DNA of 64,000 bases, taken from assembly GCF_003858645.1 (NCBI RefSeq), contig NZ_RQJP01000008.1, forward strand, positions 111,082 through 175,081, given 5' to 3'. Origin of the DNA: Larkinella knui (GTDB lineage: Bacteria > Bacteroidota > Bacteroidia > Cytophagales > Spirosomataceae). Positions 43,535 to 52,598 of the stretch are shown here, one piece after another. Both the position numbers and the translations under genes were made by a program. The notes under the pieces are model-generated. The model was not told where the DNA came from and ran no database searches. It was given only the letters and a program-made list of their open reading frames with translations. Positions within the stretch are counted from its first letter, which is position 1. Each line of letters opens with the position of its first letter.

Positions 43535-44524
43535 ATGTCTCAACCTGAAGCAATCGAACCGATCCTGCAAGATGATCCACTCCGGTTCGTTCTTTTCCCT
43601 ATCCGGCACCACGACATCTGGAGAATGTATAAGCAGCATGAAGCGTCGTTCTGGACGGCTGAAGAAATCGACCTTTCGCAGGATCAGCGCGACTGGGAAA
43701 ATCTGAACGACGGAGAACGGCATTTTATCTCCAACGTGCTCGCGTTTTTTGCCGCTTCGGACGGTATTGTCAATGAAAATCTGGCCGTTGGCTTTCTGTC
43801 GCAGGTGCAATATGCGGAGGCCAAATGCTTCTACGGTTTTCAGATCATGATGGAAAACATCCACTCGGAAACCTATTCGCTGCTGATCGATACGTACATC
43901 AAAAATCCGGTCGAGAAAGACAAGATGCTGCGGGCGGTCGACACCATTCCGTGCGTGAAGCGGAAAGCCGACTGGGCCATGCGGTGGATCGAAAACGGCT
44001 CATTCGTGGAGCGTCTGCTGGCGTTTGCGGCCGTGGAAGGGATTTTCTTTTCCGGTTCGTTCTGCTCCATTTTCTGGCTGAAAAAGCGCGGTTTGATGCC
44101 CGGTTTGTCGTTCTCGAACGAGCTGATTTCGCGCGATGAAGGCCTGCACCGCGACTTCGCCTGTATGCTTTATACCGAGCACATCAAGAATAAACTGCCG
44201 GAATCGGAGGTTTACGCGATGATCAAAGACGCCGTCAGCATCGAGCAGGAATTCGTGAGCGAATCGTTACCGGTTTCGCTCATCGGCATGAACGCCGAAT
44301 TGATGAAGCAATACATCGAATTTGTGGCCGATCACCTGCTGGTGTCGCTCGGTTTGCAGAAAGTGTATAACTCCACGAATCCGTTCGATTTCATGGATAT
44401 GATTTCGTTGCAGGGCAAAACCAACTTCTTCGAGAAGCGCGTGGGTGAATACCAGAAAGCAGGCGTGATGTCGTCTACGAAAGAGAAAGAAGATCAGAAA
44501 ATCACGTTTGACGCTGATTTTTAA
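43535..44524 (+). CDS. nrdB: Class Ia ribonucleotide reductase, small subunit
   Basis: 329 residues from the ATG at 43535; the in-frame extension to 43385 covers the promoter and is rejected. The di-iron/tyrosyl-radical subunit of the eukaryotic-like type: [16 protein letters not shown], then [25 protein letters not shown], with ligands Glu107 and His110 and the radical tyrosine Tyr114, and [17 protein letters not shown] holding the later Glu/His pair. It makes the radical used by NrdA to reduce ribonucleotides. nrdA is not downstream; a strong terminator follows, so the subunit is expressed alone here. Confidence 0.96.
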   Translation: MSQPEAIEPILQDDPLRFVLFPIRHHDIWRMYKQHEASFWTAEEIDLSQDQRDWENLNDGERHFISNVLAFFAASDGIVNENLAVGFLSQVQYAEAKCFYGFQIMMENIHSETYSLLIDTYIKNPVEKDKMLRAVDTIPCVKRKADWAMRWIENGSFVERLLAFAAVEGIFFSGSFCSIFWLKKRGLMPGLSFSNELISRDEGLHRDFACMLYTEHIKNKLPESEVYAMIKDAVSIEQEFVSESLPVSLIGMNAELMKQYIEFVADHLLVSLGLQKVYNSTNPFDFMDMISLQGKTNFFEKRVGEYQKAGVMSSTKEKEDQKITFDADF

Positions 44525-44552
44525 CTCGAAATCTAGTTTGATTTTATAAATT

Positions 44553-44587
44553 GAGCCTGCTGGTTGCCCCAACAGGCTCTTTTTTTT
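44553..44587 (+). terminator. Intrinsic terminator of nrdB
   Basis: GAGCCTG (44553-44559) and CAGGCTC (44573-44579) form the outer stem, with an inner TGG/CCA pair, followed by an uninterrupted T8 run. It lies 28 bases after the nrdB stop. Confidence 0.92.
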
Positions 44588-44616
44588 GGAATTGGTTCTG
44601 TAATTTATCCCGCGGT

Positions 44617-45294
44617 ATGAATCGACTGGATGTCATTGAAGCCCTGATGGGCCAGAAAAAGCTTAAAAACTACCTGGAAATCGGGGTGGCCAATGGTCAC
44701 ATTTTTTTCAAAGTCAAAAGCTCGTTCAAACTAGCGGTCGATCCGGCGTTTGCGTTCGATACGCTCCGGCGCGTGGGCAAAGCGATTCTTAACCCCTCGA
44801 ACCTGTCGAACCAGTATTTCGAGAAAACCAGCGATGATTTTTTTGAGGAAGATGCCGACCGGGTGATTGGGAAAACGCCTTTGCAACTGGCGCTCATCGA
44901 CGGCATGCACGAATACCATTACGCCCTGCGCGACGTGGAAAATACGCTCCGCTACCTGAGCGACGACGGCGTGATCATCATGCACGACTGCAATCCGCTT
45001 ACGCCCGGTGCCGCCGTGCCCTACGATGAATGGGTGGAAGGGCCGTGGAACGGCGACGTCTGGAAAACCATCGTCTACCTGCGCAGCCAGCGCCCCGATC
45101 TCAACGTGTTCGTGCTGGACACCGACCAGGGCCTGGGCATCGTTACCCGCCGAAAACCGGAAGCGGTGCTGGACTTCACGCCCACCCGGATCAAGGCGTT
45201 AACGTACGACGATCTGGCCAAAAACCGGGCTAACTGGCTGAATCTTAAGGCGCCGGACTATTTTTACGAGTACTTTGGTTTGAAAAAAGAATAA
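44617..45294 (+). CDS. Class I SAM-dependent methyltransferase-like protein
   Basis: 225 residues from the ATG at 44617; the upstream in-frame start falls inside the nrdB terminator. The Rossmann motif KNYLEIGVANGHIFFKV is the SAM-binding loop, and QLALIDGMHEYHYALRDVENTLRYLSDDGVIIMHDCNP is the later acidic motif typical of methyltransferase family 24-like proteins that act on sugars or hydroxyl groups. No partner gene points to a substrate. Confidence 0.8.
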   Translation: MNRLDVIEALMGQKKLKNYLEIGVANGHIFFKVKSSFKLAVDPAFAFDTLRRVGKAILNPSNLSNQYFEKTSDDFFEEDADRVIGKTPLQLALIDGMHEYHYALRDVENTLRYLSDDGVIIMHDCNPLTPGAAVPYDEWVEGPWNGDVWKTIVYLRSQRPDLNVFVLDTDQGLGIVTRRKPEAVLDFTPTRIKALTYDDLAKNRANWLNLKAPDYFYEYFGLKKE

Positions 45295-45350
45295 AGAGCA
45301 GAGACCAGCGAGTAGCGACACGGCAAACCGGAAGAATGGGTTTGAATTAA

Positions 45351-45397
45351 CACCGGAGGGGCTACTTATAAATAGCCCCAGGCCGCTCCTCCGGAGC
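45351..45397. repeat. Short palindromic cluster between the methyltransferase and recX
   Basis: GGGGCTA (45358-45364) and TAGCCCC (45373-45379) form a 7-bp stem, followed by GCTCC-tcc-GGAGC at 45385-45397. It lies at the convergent ends of two genes and may be a terminator or a member of a dispersed repeat family. Confidence 0.45.
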
Positions 45398-45497
45398 TAC
45401 CCGGCGTTTAATTGGCTTTTTTCTATTAACAGACCGCCCTTCCAGGGCTTGTTAGTTACCTCAAACAGCTTGTGAGAAAGTCTCTACTCTCTTGTCT

Positions 45498-45560
45498 CTG
45501 CTCTTTATTCTTCCCCTTCTGCTCTTTATTCTTCCCCTTCTGCTCTTTACTCCTCCCCCA
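45498..45560. repeat. Tandem repeat, 21-base unit, three copies
   Basis: Two identical copies (45498-45518, 45519-45539) of a pyrimidine-rich unit beginning CTGCTCTTTATTC are followed by a diverged third (45540-45560) that covers the recX stop and the last codons. The third copy is evidently derived from the gene end, so the array arose by duplication from it. Confidence 0.8.
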
Positions 45561-46002
45561 ATACCGCCCAGACCATCTCGCTTTCGTAGCCCTTACTGAT
45601 GGCATACCGAACCAGTTTCTGTTTCAGAACCAGCGGACTTTCGCCCTGCAAACTACGCTTCTTTTTTTCGAGCAAATCGACCAGCGTCTGGCGGTAATCG
45701 TCCGGCTCGATTTCTTTCATGGCCTGTTCGAGGTTGTAGCCGGTAATGCCGCGTTGTTTGAGGTGTTGCCGGATTTTGTGCCGCCCCCAGCGTTTTACGC
45801 GAAACTTGCTCCCCGCAAACGTTTTGGCAAACCGCTCTTCGTTCAGGTAATTCTGTTCGATCAACCACACAATCAGCTCCTCAGCCTCGTCGCCGTACAC
45901 CTCCCATTCCTTCAGTCGTTCGCGAACTTCCCGCTGCGTCCGTTCCTGATACGCGCAAAACGAAGCGGCCCGGCGCAGAATGTCTTTTGTTTGGTCGGTC
46001 AT
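45547..46002 (-). CDS. recX: Regulatory protein RecX
   Basis: 151 residues, the normal length. Three-helix repeats of RecX are visible: AASFCAYQERTQREVRERLKEW, then AEELIVWLIEQNYLNEERFAKTFAGSKFRVKRWGRHKIRQHLKQRGI and a third repeat DDYRQTLVDLLEKKKRSL. RecX binds in the groove of RecA filaments and limits recombination and the SOS response. recA is not adjacent. The stop codon lies in the third copy of a 21-base tandem repeat. Confidence 0.93.
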   Translation of the reverse strand: MTDQTKDILRRAASFCAYQERTQREVRERLKEWEVYGDEAEELIVWLIEQNYLNEERFAKTFAGSKFRVKRWGRHKIRQHLKQRGITGYNLEQAMKEIEPDDYRQTLVDLLEKKKRSLQGESPLVLKQKLVRYAISKGYESEMVWAVLGEE

Positions 46003-46048
46003 TTTTGAGAAAAGAAATAAGACTAGCGACCAAAGAACATCCCTACAC

Positions 46049-46666
46049 TTACGGTTTGTTCCCGGCGAGTTTTAAGTGAATGTCGATGTCGGGCAGGATG
46101 TATTGTGCATCCGGTAGCGCCGGGTCCGAACTGAAGGTGATTCCCCACCTGGTCCGGTCTACCGTGAGCGTTGCTTCTACCGATAACTGGTTCGCAGCCA
46201 GATTGATCTTTGCCGGAAAATTGACCGGATGGGTCGTGCCCAGCATCGTCAGATTGCCATTCACCTGGTAATTAGCGCCCGGAATCCCGGCCCCGCCCGC
46301 ATACGGCGCAAGGCTGGTGATGGTGTAGGTAATGGTGGGATGCAAGGCCATGTTAAAAAAATCGGCGCTTTGCAGATGGTGCACCAACTGGTGTTTAAGT
46401 GAATCGGGCAGGTTGTAATTCACGATGGAAGAAACCGGGATGGTGAACGAGCCGCCGGTTACTTTTCCGTCTTTCACCGTCAGCAGGTCACTTTGGACCG
46501 TAATGGCCCCTTCATTAAAGTAACCGGTTCGCAGACTTCCCTTCCAAATCGCCACCGACGTTTCATCAAGCCGGTAGGTGTCCAGTGCGGGATCCAAATG
46601 ATCGTTCGTACAATTCAGAAGTAAGGTTGTCAAAGCAATACCGCAGAATAAGGCTACTTTTTTCAT
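46049..46666 (-). CDS. YceI-family lipoprotein
   Basis: 205 residues from the ATG at 46666 (MKKVALFCGIALTTLLLNC); a longer frame exists upstream but overlaps the cytochrome gene. Lipobox LLNC (Cys19). The YceI lipocalin-like barrel is seen from TYRLDETSVAIWKGSLRTGYFNEGAITVQSD through KVTGGSFTIPVSSI and NGNLTMLGTTHPVNFPAKI to LTVDRTRWGITFSSD. The family binds long polyisoprenoids or amphiphiles in the periplasm. It follows the cytochrome c gene by 53 bases on the same strand, so electron-carrier or quinone handling is a possible joint role. Confidence 0.87.
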   Translation of the reverse strand: MKKVALFCGIALTTLLLNCTNDHLDPALDTYRLDETSVAIWKGSLRTGYFNEGAITVQSDLLTVKDGKVTGGSFTIPVSSIVNYNLPDSLKHQLVHHLQSADFFNMALHPTITYTITSLAPYAGGAGIPGANYQVNGNLTMLGTTHPVNFPAKINLAANQLSVEATLTVDRTRWGITFSSDPALPDAQYILPDIDIHLKLAGNKP

Positions 46667-46719
46667 TGTTTTTGGTGTGATTAAAATTGATCGGTGATTG
46701 GTCAGGCTTGTTGGCGGGA

Positions 46720-47313
46720 TCAGGGAGCGGGCGGAATGGGGGCGGGAACCGCATTGGCAACCGGCTTGAGTGATTTCAGAAACGCGAAAACTGCTTTCAT
46801 GTCCGCATCGGTCATCCCGGCGTAATTGGGCCAGGGCATCGGCGGGAGCAGCGGGCGGCTGTTGTCGAGACCTTTCAATTTCCCCTGCCGCATGGCTTTG
46901 TTGAATTGCTCCAGCGACCAGTTGCCAATACCGGTTGCATCGGGCGTCAGATTGGCCGCAAACGAGACGCCCCAGGGACCGATGAAGGCGGTATTCTGGC
47001 CATTGAACAGCACCCATTGACCACTTTTGACGAGGTTTTTATCGTACTCGCCCAGCGGTTGAGCGCTGTTGTAACCGGAAAGGAAGCGGTCCATGTCGGG
47101 TGCGGGGCCTCGGGGCGTCAATTTCTTGGGGGCGTGACAATCCGCACAACCCATGATCGTAACCAGGTATTCACCGCGCTTAACAAGCTCATCCTGAGCC
47201 GGATGTTTCGGAACAGTGGAAGTACGCGGTAATGATTTGGCTGCTTCGTACGGTTTTGTAAAGGCACAAGTCAGCCCGATGGCGGCAATAGCCGCCAGAT
47301 AAACCCATTTCAT
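46720..47313 (-). CDS. Monoheme cytochrome c
   Basis: 197 residues with a signal sequence (1-15) and one heme-binding CADCH (Cys56, Cys59, His60) in RGEYLVTIMGCADCHAPKKL. A Met axial ligand is likely in PPMPWPNYAGM. The C-terminal DADMKAVFAFLKSLKPVANAVP is the usual last helix of this diheme-like cytochrome subgroup. It acts in the periplasm as an electron carrier. It precedes the YceI lipoprotein gene, probably in one transcript. Confidence 0.88.
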   Translation of the reverse strand: MKWVYLAAIAAIGLTCAFTKPYEAAKSLPRTSTVPKHPAQDELVKRGEYLVTIMGCADCHAPKKLTPRGPAPDMDRFLSGYNSAQPLGEYDKNLVKSGQWVLFNGQNTAFIGPWGVSFAANLTPDATGIGNWSLEQFNKAMRQGKLKGLDNSRPLLPPMPWPNYAGMTDADMKAVFAFLKSLKPVANAVPAPIPPAP

Positions 47314-47440
47314 CGTGTTTTTTGATTTTTAGTGAAAAAGAGATTCTCGCGGTCGGCCCAAGACGAGCCGACCGTATAATCATTGAAAAAAGTGGTTGAA
47401 AAAGCGCCGGTTCCAGCGGGAACGGCAGAAAAGTGGCCGC

Positions 47441-48286
47441 TTACGCGTGCGTCCGGATCAGTTGCCGACCAGGAAGGCGATAATACTGCCCCTGCCCGTT
47501 AAATACCATGGTGGGAACGTCACTGGTAAACGTTTTGAATTCCCGGATAAAATGGGCCTGATCCGAATACCCAAACGTGTGCGAAGCATCCAGCCAGTTG
47601 GGAAGTGTCGGTTTTTGCTGAAACGACTCATAGGCATTCCGGAACCGAATAATCCGCTGATACATCTTGGGCGTGGTTCCGTAGTGATCTTTGAAACTGC
47701 GTTCCAACTGCCGTTTGCTCACGTATAAATGCGCACTCAGGTCCTCAATCGACAGATTGCCTTTTGTTTTTCGGATCAGCCGGGTGGCTTCATAGACGTA
47801 ATTCCGCCCGGCATTCAAATTCCGGAGCTGTGCCAGCAGAAACGTTTCGGCTACCCTGATGACGGCCTGGATGTCGGGCAAACCGTAGACGTTTTCAACG
47901 AGTCGGTTGCTGTTTTTCCCGAAGAAGGTTTCCATATCCGTAAAATTATTGAACAGCGAAGCAATCGGCACATTGAACAGTTGAGGCAACGTTTCGGGTT
48001 TCAACTGAATACCGAATTTGCGGGTCGTCCCCACCGACTTCCAGTGTACGGCATCCTGATAGAGACCCGCAAAAAACGCTTGCGGGAGTTTCTGCCACTG
48101 GTTGTTGAACAACGCGAAAGCGCGGGTGTCGTCCAGGTGTATAATCAGCTCCAGGGTCCCAAAAGGCAGACAACGCTGGACGGGCGACTCCTCGTTGTCG
48201 CTGGCTTCAAAATGATGCAGCCAGTAGCATTCAACAAAGGGCTCCAGGGCCGGTGATGGTTTAAATTCCTGATAACTCGTGTTCAT
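47441..48286 (-). CDS. AraC-family regulator with a DUF6597-like sensor domain
   Basis: 281 residues. The N-terminal half (YQEFKPSPALEPFVECYWLHHFEAS and later FGTLELIIHLDD) matches the sensor region found in this Bacteroidota AraC group (number from memory). The C-terminal DNA-binding half has NLSIEDLSAHLYVSKRQLERSFKDHYGTTPKMYQRIIRFRNAY and the second helix-turn-helix PNWLDASHTFGYSDQAHFIREFK. It follows ridA on the same strand and precedes the cytochrome/YceI pair, either of which could be a target. Confidence 0.88.
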   Translation of the reverse strand: MNTSYQEFKPSPALEPFVECYWLHHFEASDNEESPVQRCLPFGTLELIIHLDDTRAFALFNNQWQKLPQAFFAGLYQDAVHWKSVGTTRKFGIQLKPETLPQLFNVPIASLFNNFTDMETFFGKNSNRLVENVYGLPDIQAVIRVAETFLLAQLRNLNAGRNYVYEATRLIRKTKGNLSIEDLSAHLYVSKRQLERSFKDHYGTTPKMYQRIIRFRNAYESFQQKPTLPNWLDASHTFGYSDQAHFIREFKTFTSDVPTMVFNGQGQYYRLPGRQLIRTHA

Positions 48287-48413
48287 TAGTTGTCAATCAA
48301 TAGGGTTGCCGCGAATGATGCCGTAAAAATAAACCGGCAAACAAAACCGGTATTGAAAAAATGCGACATTTTCGCAACCGGTCACACGCGTTGATAAAAC
48401 CGGACCAGCATTC

Positions 48414-48806
48414 TTATTTAACCGCCGTTGCTTCGATTTCGACCAGCAGTTCCGGAAATGCCAGGGCGCTTACTTCCGTTAACGTACTGGCAGGAACGCA
48501 TCCCGCGGCCGTTAGTCGGGCAATAACCTGACCGTATGCCGCAAAAAACTGCTCAATGGACGTGGTGTAGTAATTGAGCCGTACGACGTGCTCCAGCGCA
48601 TAGTTCGCCCGGTGCAATACGGTTTCCAGATTATCCAGACTCAGACTGATTTGTCCGGCCATATCGGCATCAACGGGTTGGCCTTCCGCATTCATGGCCG
48701 CCTGACCGGCGCAGTACAACGTGTGGGTTGCGTGGGAAACTTCGACGCCCTGGGCGTATCCTAACTGGTCCTGCCATTTCCAGGGATTGATGATTGACTT
48801 TTGCAT
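48414..48806 (-). CDS. RidA-family protein
   Basis: 130 residues, the size of the YjgF/YER057c/UK114 family. LYCAGQAAMNAEGQPVDADMAGQISLSLDNLETVLHRANYALEHVVRLNYYTTSIEQF, then CVPASTLTEVSALAFPELLVEIEATAV. RidA proteins hydrolyse reactive enamine/imine intermediates from PLP enzymes. The catalytic Arg of true RidA (position about 105 in the usual ...PARxxV) is replaced here by PASTLTEV, so this belongs to one of the Rid subfamilies lacking that Arg and deaminase activity is uncertain. It is probably the first gene before the AraC regulator. Confidence 0.86.
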   Translation of the reverse strand: MQKSIINPWKWQDQLGYAQGVEVSHATHTLYCAGQAAMNAEGQPVDADMAGQISLSLDNLETVLHRANYALEHVVRLNYYTTSIEQFFAAYGQVIARLTAAGCVPASTLTEVSALAFPELLVEIEATAVK

Positions 48807-48955
48807 GGTGATTGTTGTTTACAACTGCAAAAGTAGCCGCCATTCCGCTGCCGGTATTGAAGAAATGCGACAAAAGTGAATAATCGGTATACAGTCCAAC
48901 AAAAAGAACGGTCGAAGTTGCCTCCGACCGTTCCAGATGGTATCAAAAACCGGAA

Positions 48956-49888
48956 TTACCAGGTTCGTTTGCTCATTACCTTATCCAGTTCCGGCCGGGT
49001 CATGGCTCCTAATTCGGGATGCTGGCCCAGCCATTTCAGGAATTCCGATTTGATTTCGTCGGTCCACTGGCTGTCGATCTGGCCGGTGGTGTAGCGGTTT
49101 GATTTGACCATCTCGAAGCCGAACTGATCTTTTCGGGTGACAAACTCGCAGGTGGTGACGACCTGTTCGGCCATGTGCGCCGGTACAAACAGAACGCCCT
49201 CCCGCTGGGCAATCACCAGATCACCCGGCAACACCATCGTGCCGCCCATCCGAATCGGCGTATTGAGTCCCATCAGCACCATTTCTTCCAGAAATGAAGG
49301 ATGGAAATCGCGGACGAAGGCGTTGAAGCCTTTGATATTCTGCAATTCCTGCAAGTCGCGGGCGGCCCCGTTAAACACGACGCCGTTACCGGTTTTGCTG
49401 AAAATGGCATTTCCCAGCGTAGCGCCCACGAGGGTTCCTCCGCCAATTTTACCAAAACCGTCGGCCACGTACACATCGCCTTTGGTCAGCGTTTCAATCG
49501 GCCAGGTGTTGGTATTGCCCTTGCGGCCCTGTTTGGAAATGCCGCGCTCCTTGATGTTTTTCTCCACATCCGGACGGCTCGGCATAAACATCGCCGTTAC
49601 GGCCCGACCCGCAATCACCACATCGTTGTGAATGAACTTCCAGCCTCCTTCAAACTGATTGGTGTACCCTTCGTTTTTTAAAACCGTCCAGGCGTCATCG
49701 ATTCCGATCTTTTTAGCCCGTTCCACCAGCGCGTCCGGAATTTTAGGACGTCCGTCGGGAAACCGCTCACCCTTCCACTCCGACGTCAAAAACGTCAATT
49801 CCTCTTTGGGAATGGTTTGGGCAACGACACAATGGTTACCAACTACGAGCGCAAGTACCGAAGCTAAAATGGGAATCCTGACTTTCAT
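48956..49888 (-). CDS. Exported RraA-family protein (copy 2)
   Basis: 310 residues from the ATG at 49888 (MKVRIPILASVLAL), with a signal peptide ending CVVAQ. The RraA/HMG-CHA aldolase fold is shown by GRAVTAMFMPSRPD, GDVYVADGFGKIGGGTLVGATLGNA, the Arg-Asp pair in VVFNGAARDLQEL and MVLPGDLVIAQREGVLFVPAHMAEQV. The family is a set of cytosolic aldolases/decarboxylases of pyruvate-derived acids, so a signal peptide is unusual. The C-terminal 60 residues (SNRYTTGQIDSQWTDEIKSEFLKWL) are shared with the upstream copy. It starts 12 bases after that copy. Confidence 0.85.
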   Translation of the reverse strand: MKVRIPILASVLALVVGNHCVVAQTIPKEELTFLTSEWKGERFPDGRPKIPDALVERAKKIGIDDAWTVLKNEGYTNQFEGGWKFIHNDVVIAGRAVTAMFMPSRPDVEKNIKERGISKQGRKGNTNTWPIETLTKGDVYVADGFGKIGGGTLVGATLGNAIFSKTGNGVVFNGAARDLQELQNIKGFNAFVRDFHPSFLEEMVLMGLNTPIRMGGTMVLPGDLVIAQREGVLFVPAHMAEQVVTTCEFVTRKDQFGFEMVKSNRYTTGQIDSQWTDEIKSEFLKWLGQHPELGAMTRPELDKVMSKRTW

Positions 49889-49900
49889 ACGGGGGTTCAA

Positions 49901-50833
49901 TTAATGTTCCTTGGCCAGATAGGCGTCAAGGTCTTTTTGTGTGATGGCTAATTTTTTGGGGTATTTGCCCACCCAGGCCCGGAATTCATCCTTGATTTTG
50001 GCCGACCAATCGCCGTGAATCTCGCCCGATGGGTATTTTCCCTGCTGCAAAAGTACGCGTTCAAATTCATCCCGCAAGGCCGTCATCTCCGAAGCCGACA
50101 CCAGGCCTTCCACGAGGTGCGCCGGGATAAACACGACGCCATATTCATTTGCAAACACGACATCGCCCGGAAATACCGTCACCTCACCCACGCGAATCGG
50201 CGCGTTGATGGACGTTGGCGTCATGTCTTTGATGTACGACGGATCGTGGCCTTTGACCCAGGCGTTAAATCCTTTGGTATCTTTCAGCTCCTGCATATCC
50301 CGAACCGAGCCGTAGAAAATCACGCCCTTACCGGTTTTTCCGTAAATCGCATTGCCGAGGCTGGAGCCAATGAGCGTGCCGTCTTTAATTTTCCCGTAGC
50401 CGTCGGCCACGTAAATATCGCCTTTGGTCAGGACATCGATGGGCCAGATGTTGATACCGCCTTTTTGCGAACGTCCTTCGGCTTTGCCCTGCTTTCTGAC
50501 CAGGCTATCGAGGTCGGGCCGGGTGGGCATAAACTGCGCTGTCACGACGCGCCCCGTCATGGTTTCGCCGGGTTTGAGGATAATCCAGTTTTTCTCGACC
50601 TGATTGCGGTAGCCTTTATTGCCCAGATACCCCCAGATCTGCTCCAGTGTACAATTCTGGAGCCGTTCCAGCACTAAATCAGGCACATTCGGACGGCCGT
50701 CGGGCAGCCGCGCGCCTTTCCAGTTGGCCGTTAATGCGGTAACGTATTCAACCGATGAGCCGATGCGCTGGGCCTGGGCCAACAAACTTCCCGAAAAGGT
50801 GATCGCCAATACTACTAACGTTTTCTTTATCAT
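49901..50833 (-). CDS. Exported RraA-family protein (copy 1)
   Basis: 310 residues with a signal peptide (MIKKTLVVLAITFSGSLLAQA). Same fold and motifs as copy 2: GRVVTAQFMPTRPD, GDIYVADGYGKIKDGTLIGSSLGNAIYG, VIFYGSVRDMQEL and TVFPGDVVFANEYGVVFIPAH. The aldolase-type Arg-Asp motif is kept, so it may act on a 4-hydroxy-2-keto acid or oxaloacetate outside the cytoplasm. The tandem pair is divergent (about 290 bases) from the Tat-exported enolase-superfamily gene. This suggests a dehydratase-aldolase route for a sugar acid; that is inference from context. Confidence 0.85.
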   Translation of the reverse strand: MIKKTLVVLAITFSGSLLAQAQRIGSSVEYVTALTANWKGARLPDGRPNVPDLVLERLQNCTLEQIWGYLGNKGYRNQVEKNWIILKPGETMTGRVVTAQFMPTRPDLDSLVRKQGKAEGRSQKGGINIWPIDVLTKGDIYVADGYGKIKDGTLIGSSLGNAIYGKTGKGVIFYGSVRDMQELKDTKGFNAWVKGHDPSYIKDMTPTSINAPIRVGEVTVFPGDVVFANEYGVVFIPAHLVEGLVSASEMTALRDEFERVLLQQGKYPSGEIHGDWSAKIKDEFRAWVGKYPKKLAITQKDLDAYLAKEH

Positions 50834-51121
50834 CGCTTTGTTTAGGAATAGAAAATAACCGGTAAAATTACATCCAGCCTGTGCTACAATTAAAATTCCA
50901 GTGATCCGGCAGAAGACGCTACCAAACGGATCTATTCATAAAGACAACGGCACGAGCAAAATACTGACGGAGCGCAGGTTTAGAAAAAAATAGACATCAG
51001 AAATCGGAAAGTAAGCTTTTTCAGTAACTTTCTCAATAAATTGAATTATATCCAGACCGAAGTTTGCTTTTCTGTTAAAACCGACTGAATGAAATAGTAA
51101 TACCTAAATCCATCTAAACGC

Positions 51122-52594
51122 ATGAAAAAAGTTCACCCTTTACTTGAATGGCTTAAAAAGAATCCGGCTCCAACGGCCGTTCAACCCCACCTTACGGGCT
51201 CGTCGACCGGCGTCGACCGGCGCGGTTTTCTGCGGAACTCCGCCCTGGGCGGTCTGTCGCTCGGCATGCTGTTCGACGGAAAACCGGAGCGTGAAATGGA
51301 GTTCATCACTCAGCGAGTGAAACGCGAATCGAAGCCTTCCGACCTCAAAATCACCGACATGCGGGTGGCCGTTTTGCAAGGTGTTCCTTTTTCCAGCCCC
51401 ATCATCCGAATCGATACCAACCAGGGCCTGGTGGGCTGGGGCGAAGTTCGCGATGGCGCCAGTGCCAATTACGCGCTCACGCTGAAAAGCCGCATCCTGG
51501 GCAAAAACCCATGTAATGTGGAGCAGATCTTCAAACAAATCAAGCAGTTTGGCGGACACAGCCGGGCGGCCGGGGGTGTCTGCGGGGTGGAGATGGCCCT
51601 GTGGGATTTGGCCGGCAAAGCCTATAATGTACCGGCCTACCAGCTTTTGGGCGGCAAATACCGGGATTACATCCGGCTCTACGCCGACACGCCCGAAGGC
51701 AAGGACTACGACGAGTTTGCCAAGCACATGGTTCGGCGCCGGGATCAGGGCTACACGTTCCTGAAAATGGATTTCGGTATCGGCATGATTGCCGACACGC
51801 CGGGCATGCTCGTGGGCGCTAAAAACTGGAGCGTCAAGCAGCAGTGGAATGACTCGCAGCCCGGTAAAATGGGCAATTATGCCCAGACCAAACACCCCTT
51901 TACCCGCATTCAGGTGACGAAAAAAGGGATCGACGCCCTGGCCCTGCACGTCAGTAAAGTGCGGGATATTGTGGGGTACGAAACGCCTTTGGCGGCCGAC
52001 CACTTCGGCCACTTTGACGTCAATACCGCCATTCAGATCGGCAAAGCCATGGAACCGTTCCGGCTGGCCTGGCTCGAAGACCTGGTGCCCTGGTTTTATA
52101 CCGATCAGTGGAAACAGATTTCCGACGCCATCGATACGCCCACACTGACCGGCGAGGACATTTTCGGCAAAGCAGAATTTATCAAGCTCATCGACGCCAG
52201 AGCCATCGATATGATCCACCCGGATCTGGCTTCGTCGGGCGGTTTGCTCGAAACGAAAAAGATTGGTGATTACGCCGAAGAGAACGGGATTCCAATGGCC
52301 ATGCACTTTGCCGGATCGCCGATCTGTATGATGGCCAACGTTCACTGCGCGGCCGCTACGGAAAACTTCGTGGCGCTGGAACACCACGGCGTAGACGTCG
52401 ACGGCTGGGAAGATATTGTCACCGGCATGAAGCCGATCGTTGACAAAGGCTTCGTGAAAGTGCCGGACAAACCCGGTTTAGGCGTTGAATTGAACGAGGA
52501 CGTTGCCAAGAAATTCCTTAAAAAAGGCGCCACCTGGTTTGCCCCAACCGATAGCTGGAACACCCGCGATTCCGCCGACCGCGACTGGAGCTAA
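51122..52594 (+). CDS. Mandelate racemase/muconate-lactonizing-type enzyme, Tat-exported
   Basis: 490 residues. The twin-arginine signal is VDRRGFLRNSALGGLSLG (about 32-49). The enolase-superfamily barrel follows: GGVCGVEMALWDLAGKAYNVPAYQLLGGKYRD, the acid/base Lys in FLKMDFGIG, metal ligands Asp in LAADHFGHFD, Glu in WLEDLVPW and Glu in LTGEDIF, and His in MAMHFAGSPI. Members dehydrate or racemise sugar acids. This resembles D-galactonate/D-arabinonate dehydratase-like proteins, often annotated simply as mandelate racemase. A hairpin starts five bases after the stop. Divergent exported RraA genes suggest a joint pathway. Confidence 0.88.
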   Translation: MKKVHPLLEWLKKNPAPTAVQPHLTGSSTGVDRRGFLRNSALGGLSLGMLFDGKPEREMEFITQRVKRESKPSDLKITDMRVAVLQGVPFSSPIIRIDTNQGLVGWGEVRDGASANYALTLKSRILGKNPCNVEQIFKQIKQFGGHSRAAGGVCGVEMALWDLAGKAYNVPAYQLLGGKYRDYIRLYADTPEGKDYDEFAKHMVRRRDQGYTFLKMDFGIGMIADTPGMLVGAKNWSVKQQWNDSQPGKMGNYAQTKHPFTRIQVTKKGIDALALHVSKVRDIVGYETPLAADHFGHFDVNTAIQIGKAMEPFRLAWLEDLVPWFYTDQWKQISDAIDTPTLTGEDIFGKAEFIKLIDARAIDMIHPDLASSGGLLETKKIGDYAEENGIPMAMHFAGSPICMMANVHCAAATENFVALEHHGVDVDGWEDIVTGMKPIVDKGFVKVPDKPGLGVELNEDVAKKFLKKGATWFAPTDSWNTRDSADRDWS

Positions 52595-52598
52595 AGAG

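Noticed and set aside
45498..45560. Possible CRISPR or regulatory repeat array
   Set aside because: Units are contiguous with no spacers and derive from the recX 3' end; this is a simple tandem duplication.
51140..52387. Open minus-strand frame of 415 codons opposite the enolase-superfamily gene
   Set aside because: Shadow of a well-supported gene; no recognisable motif, no promoter or start context.
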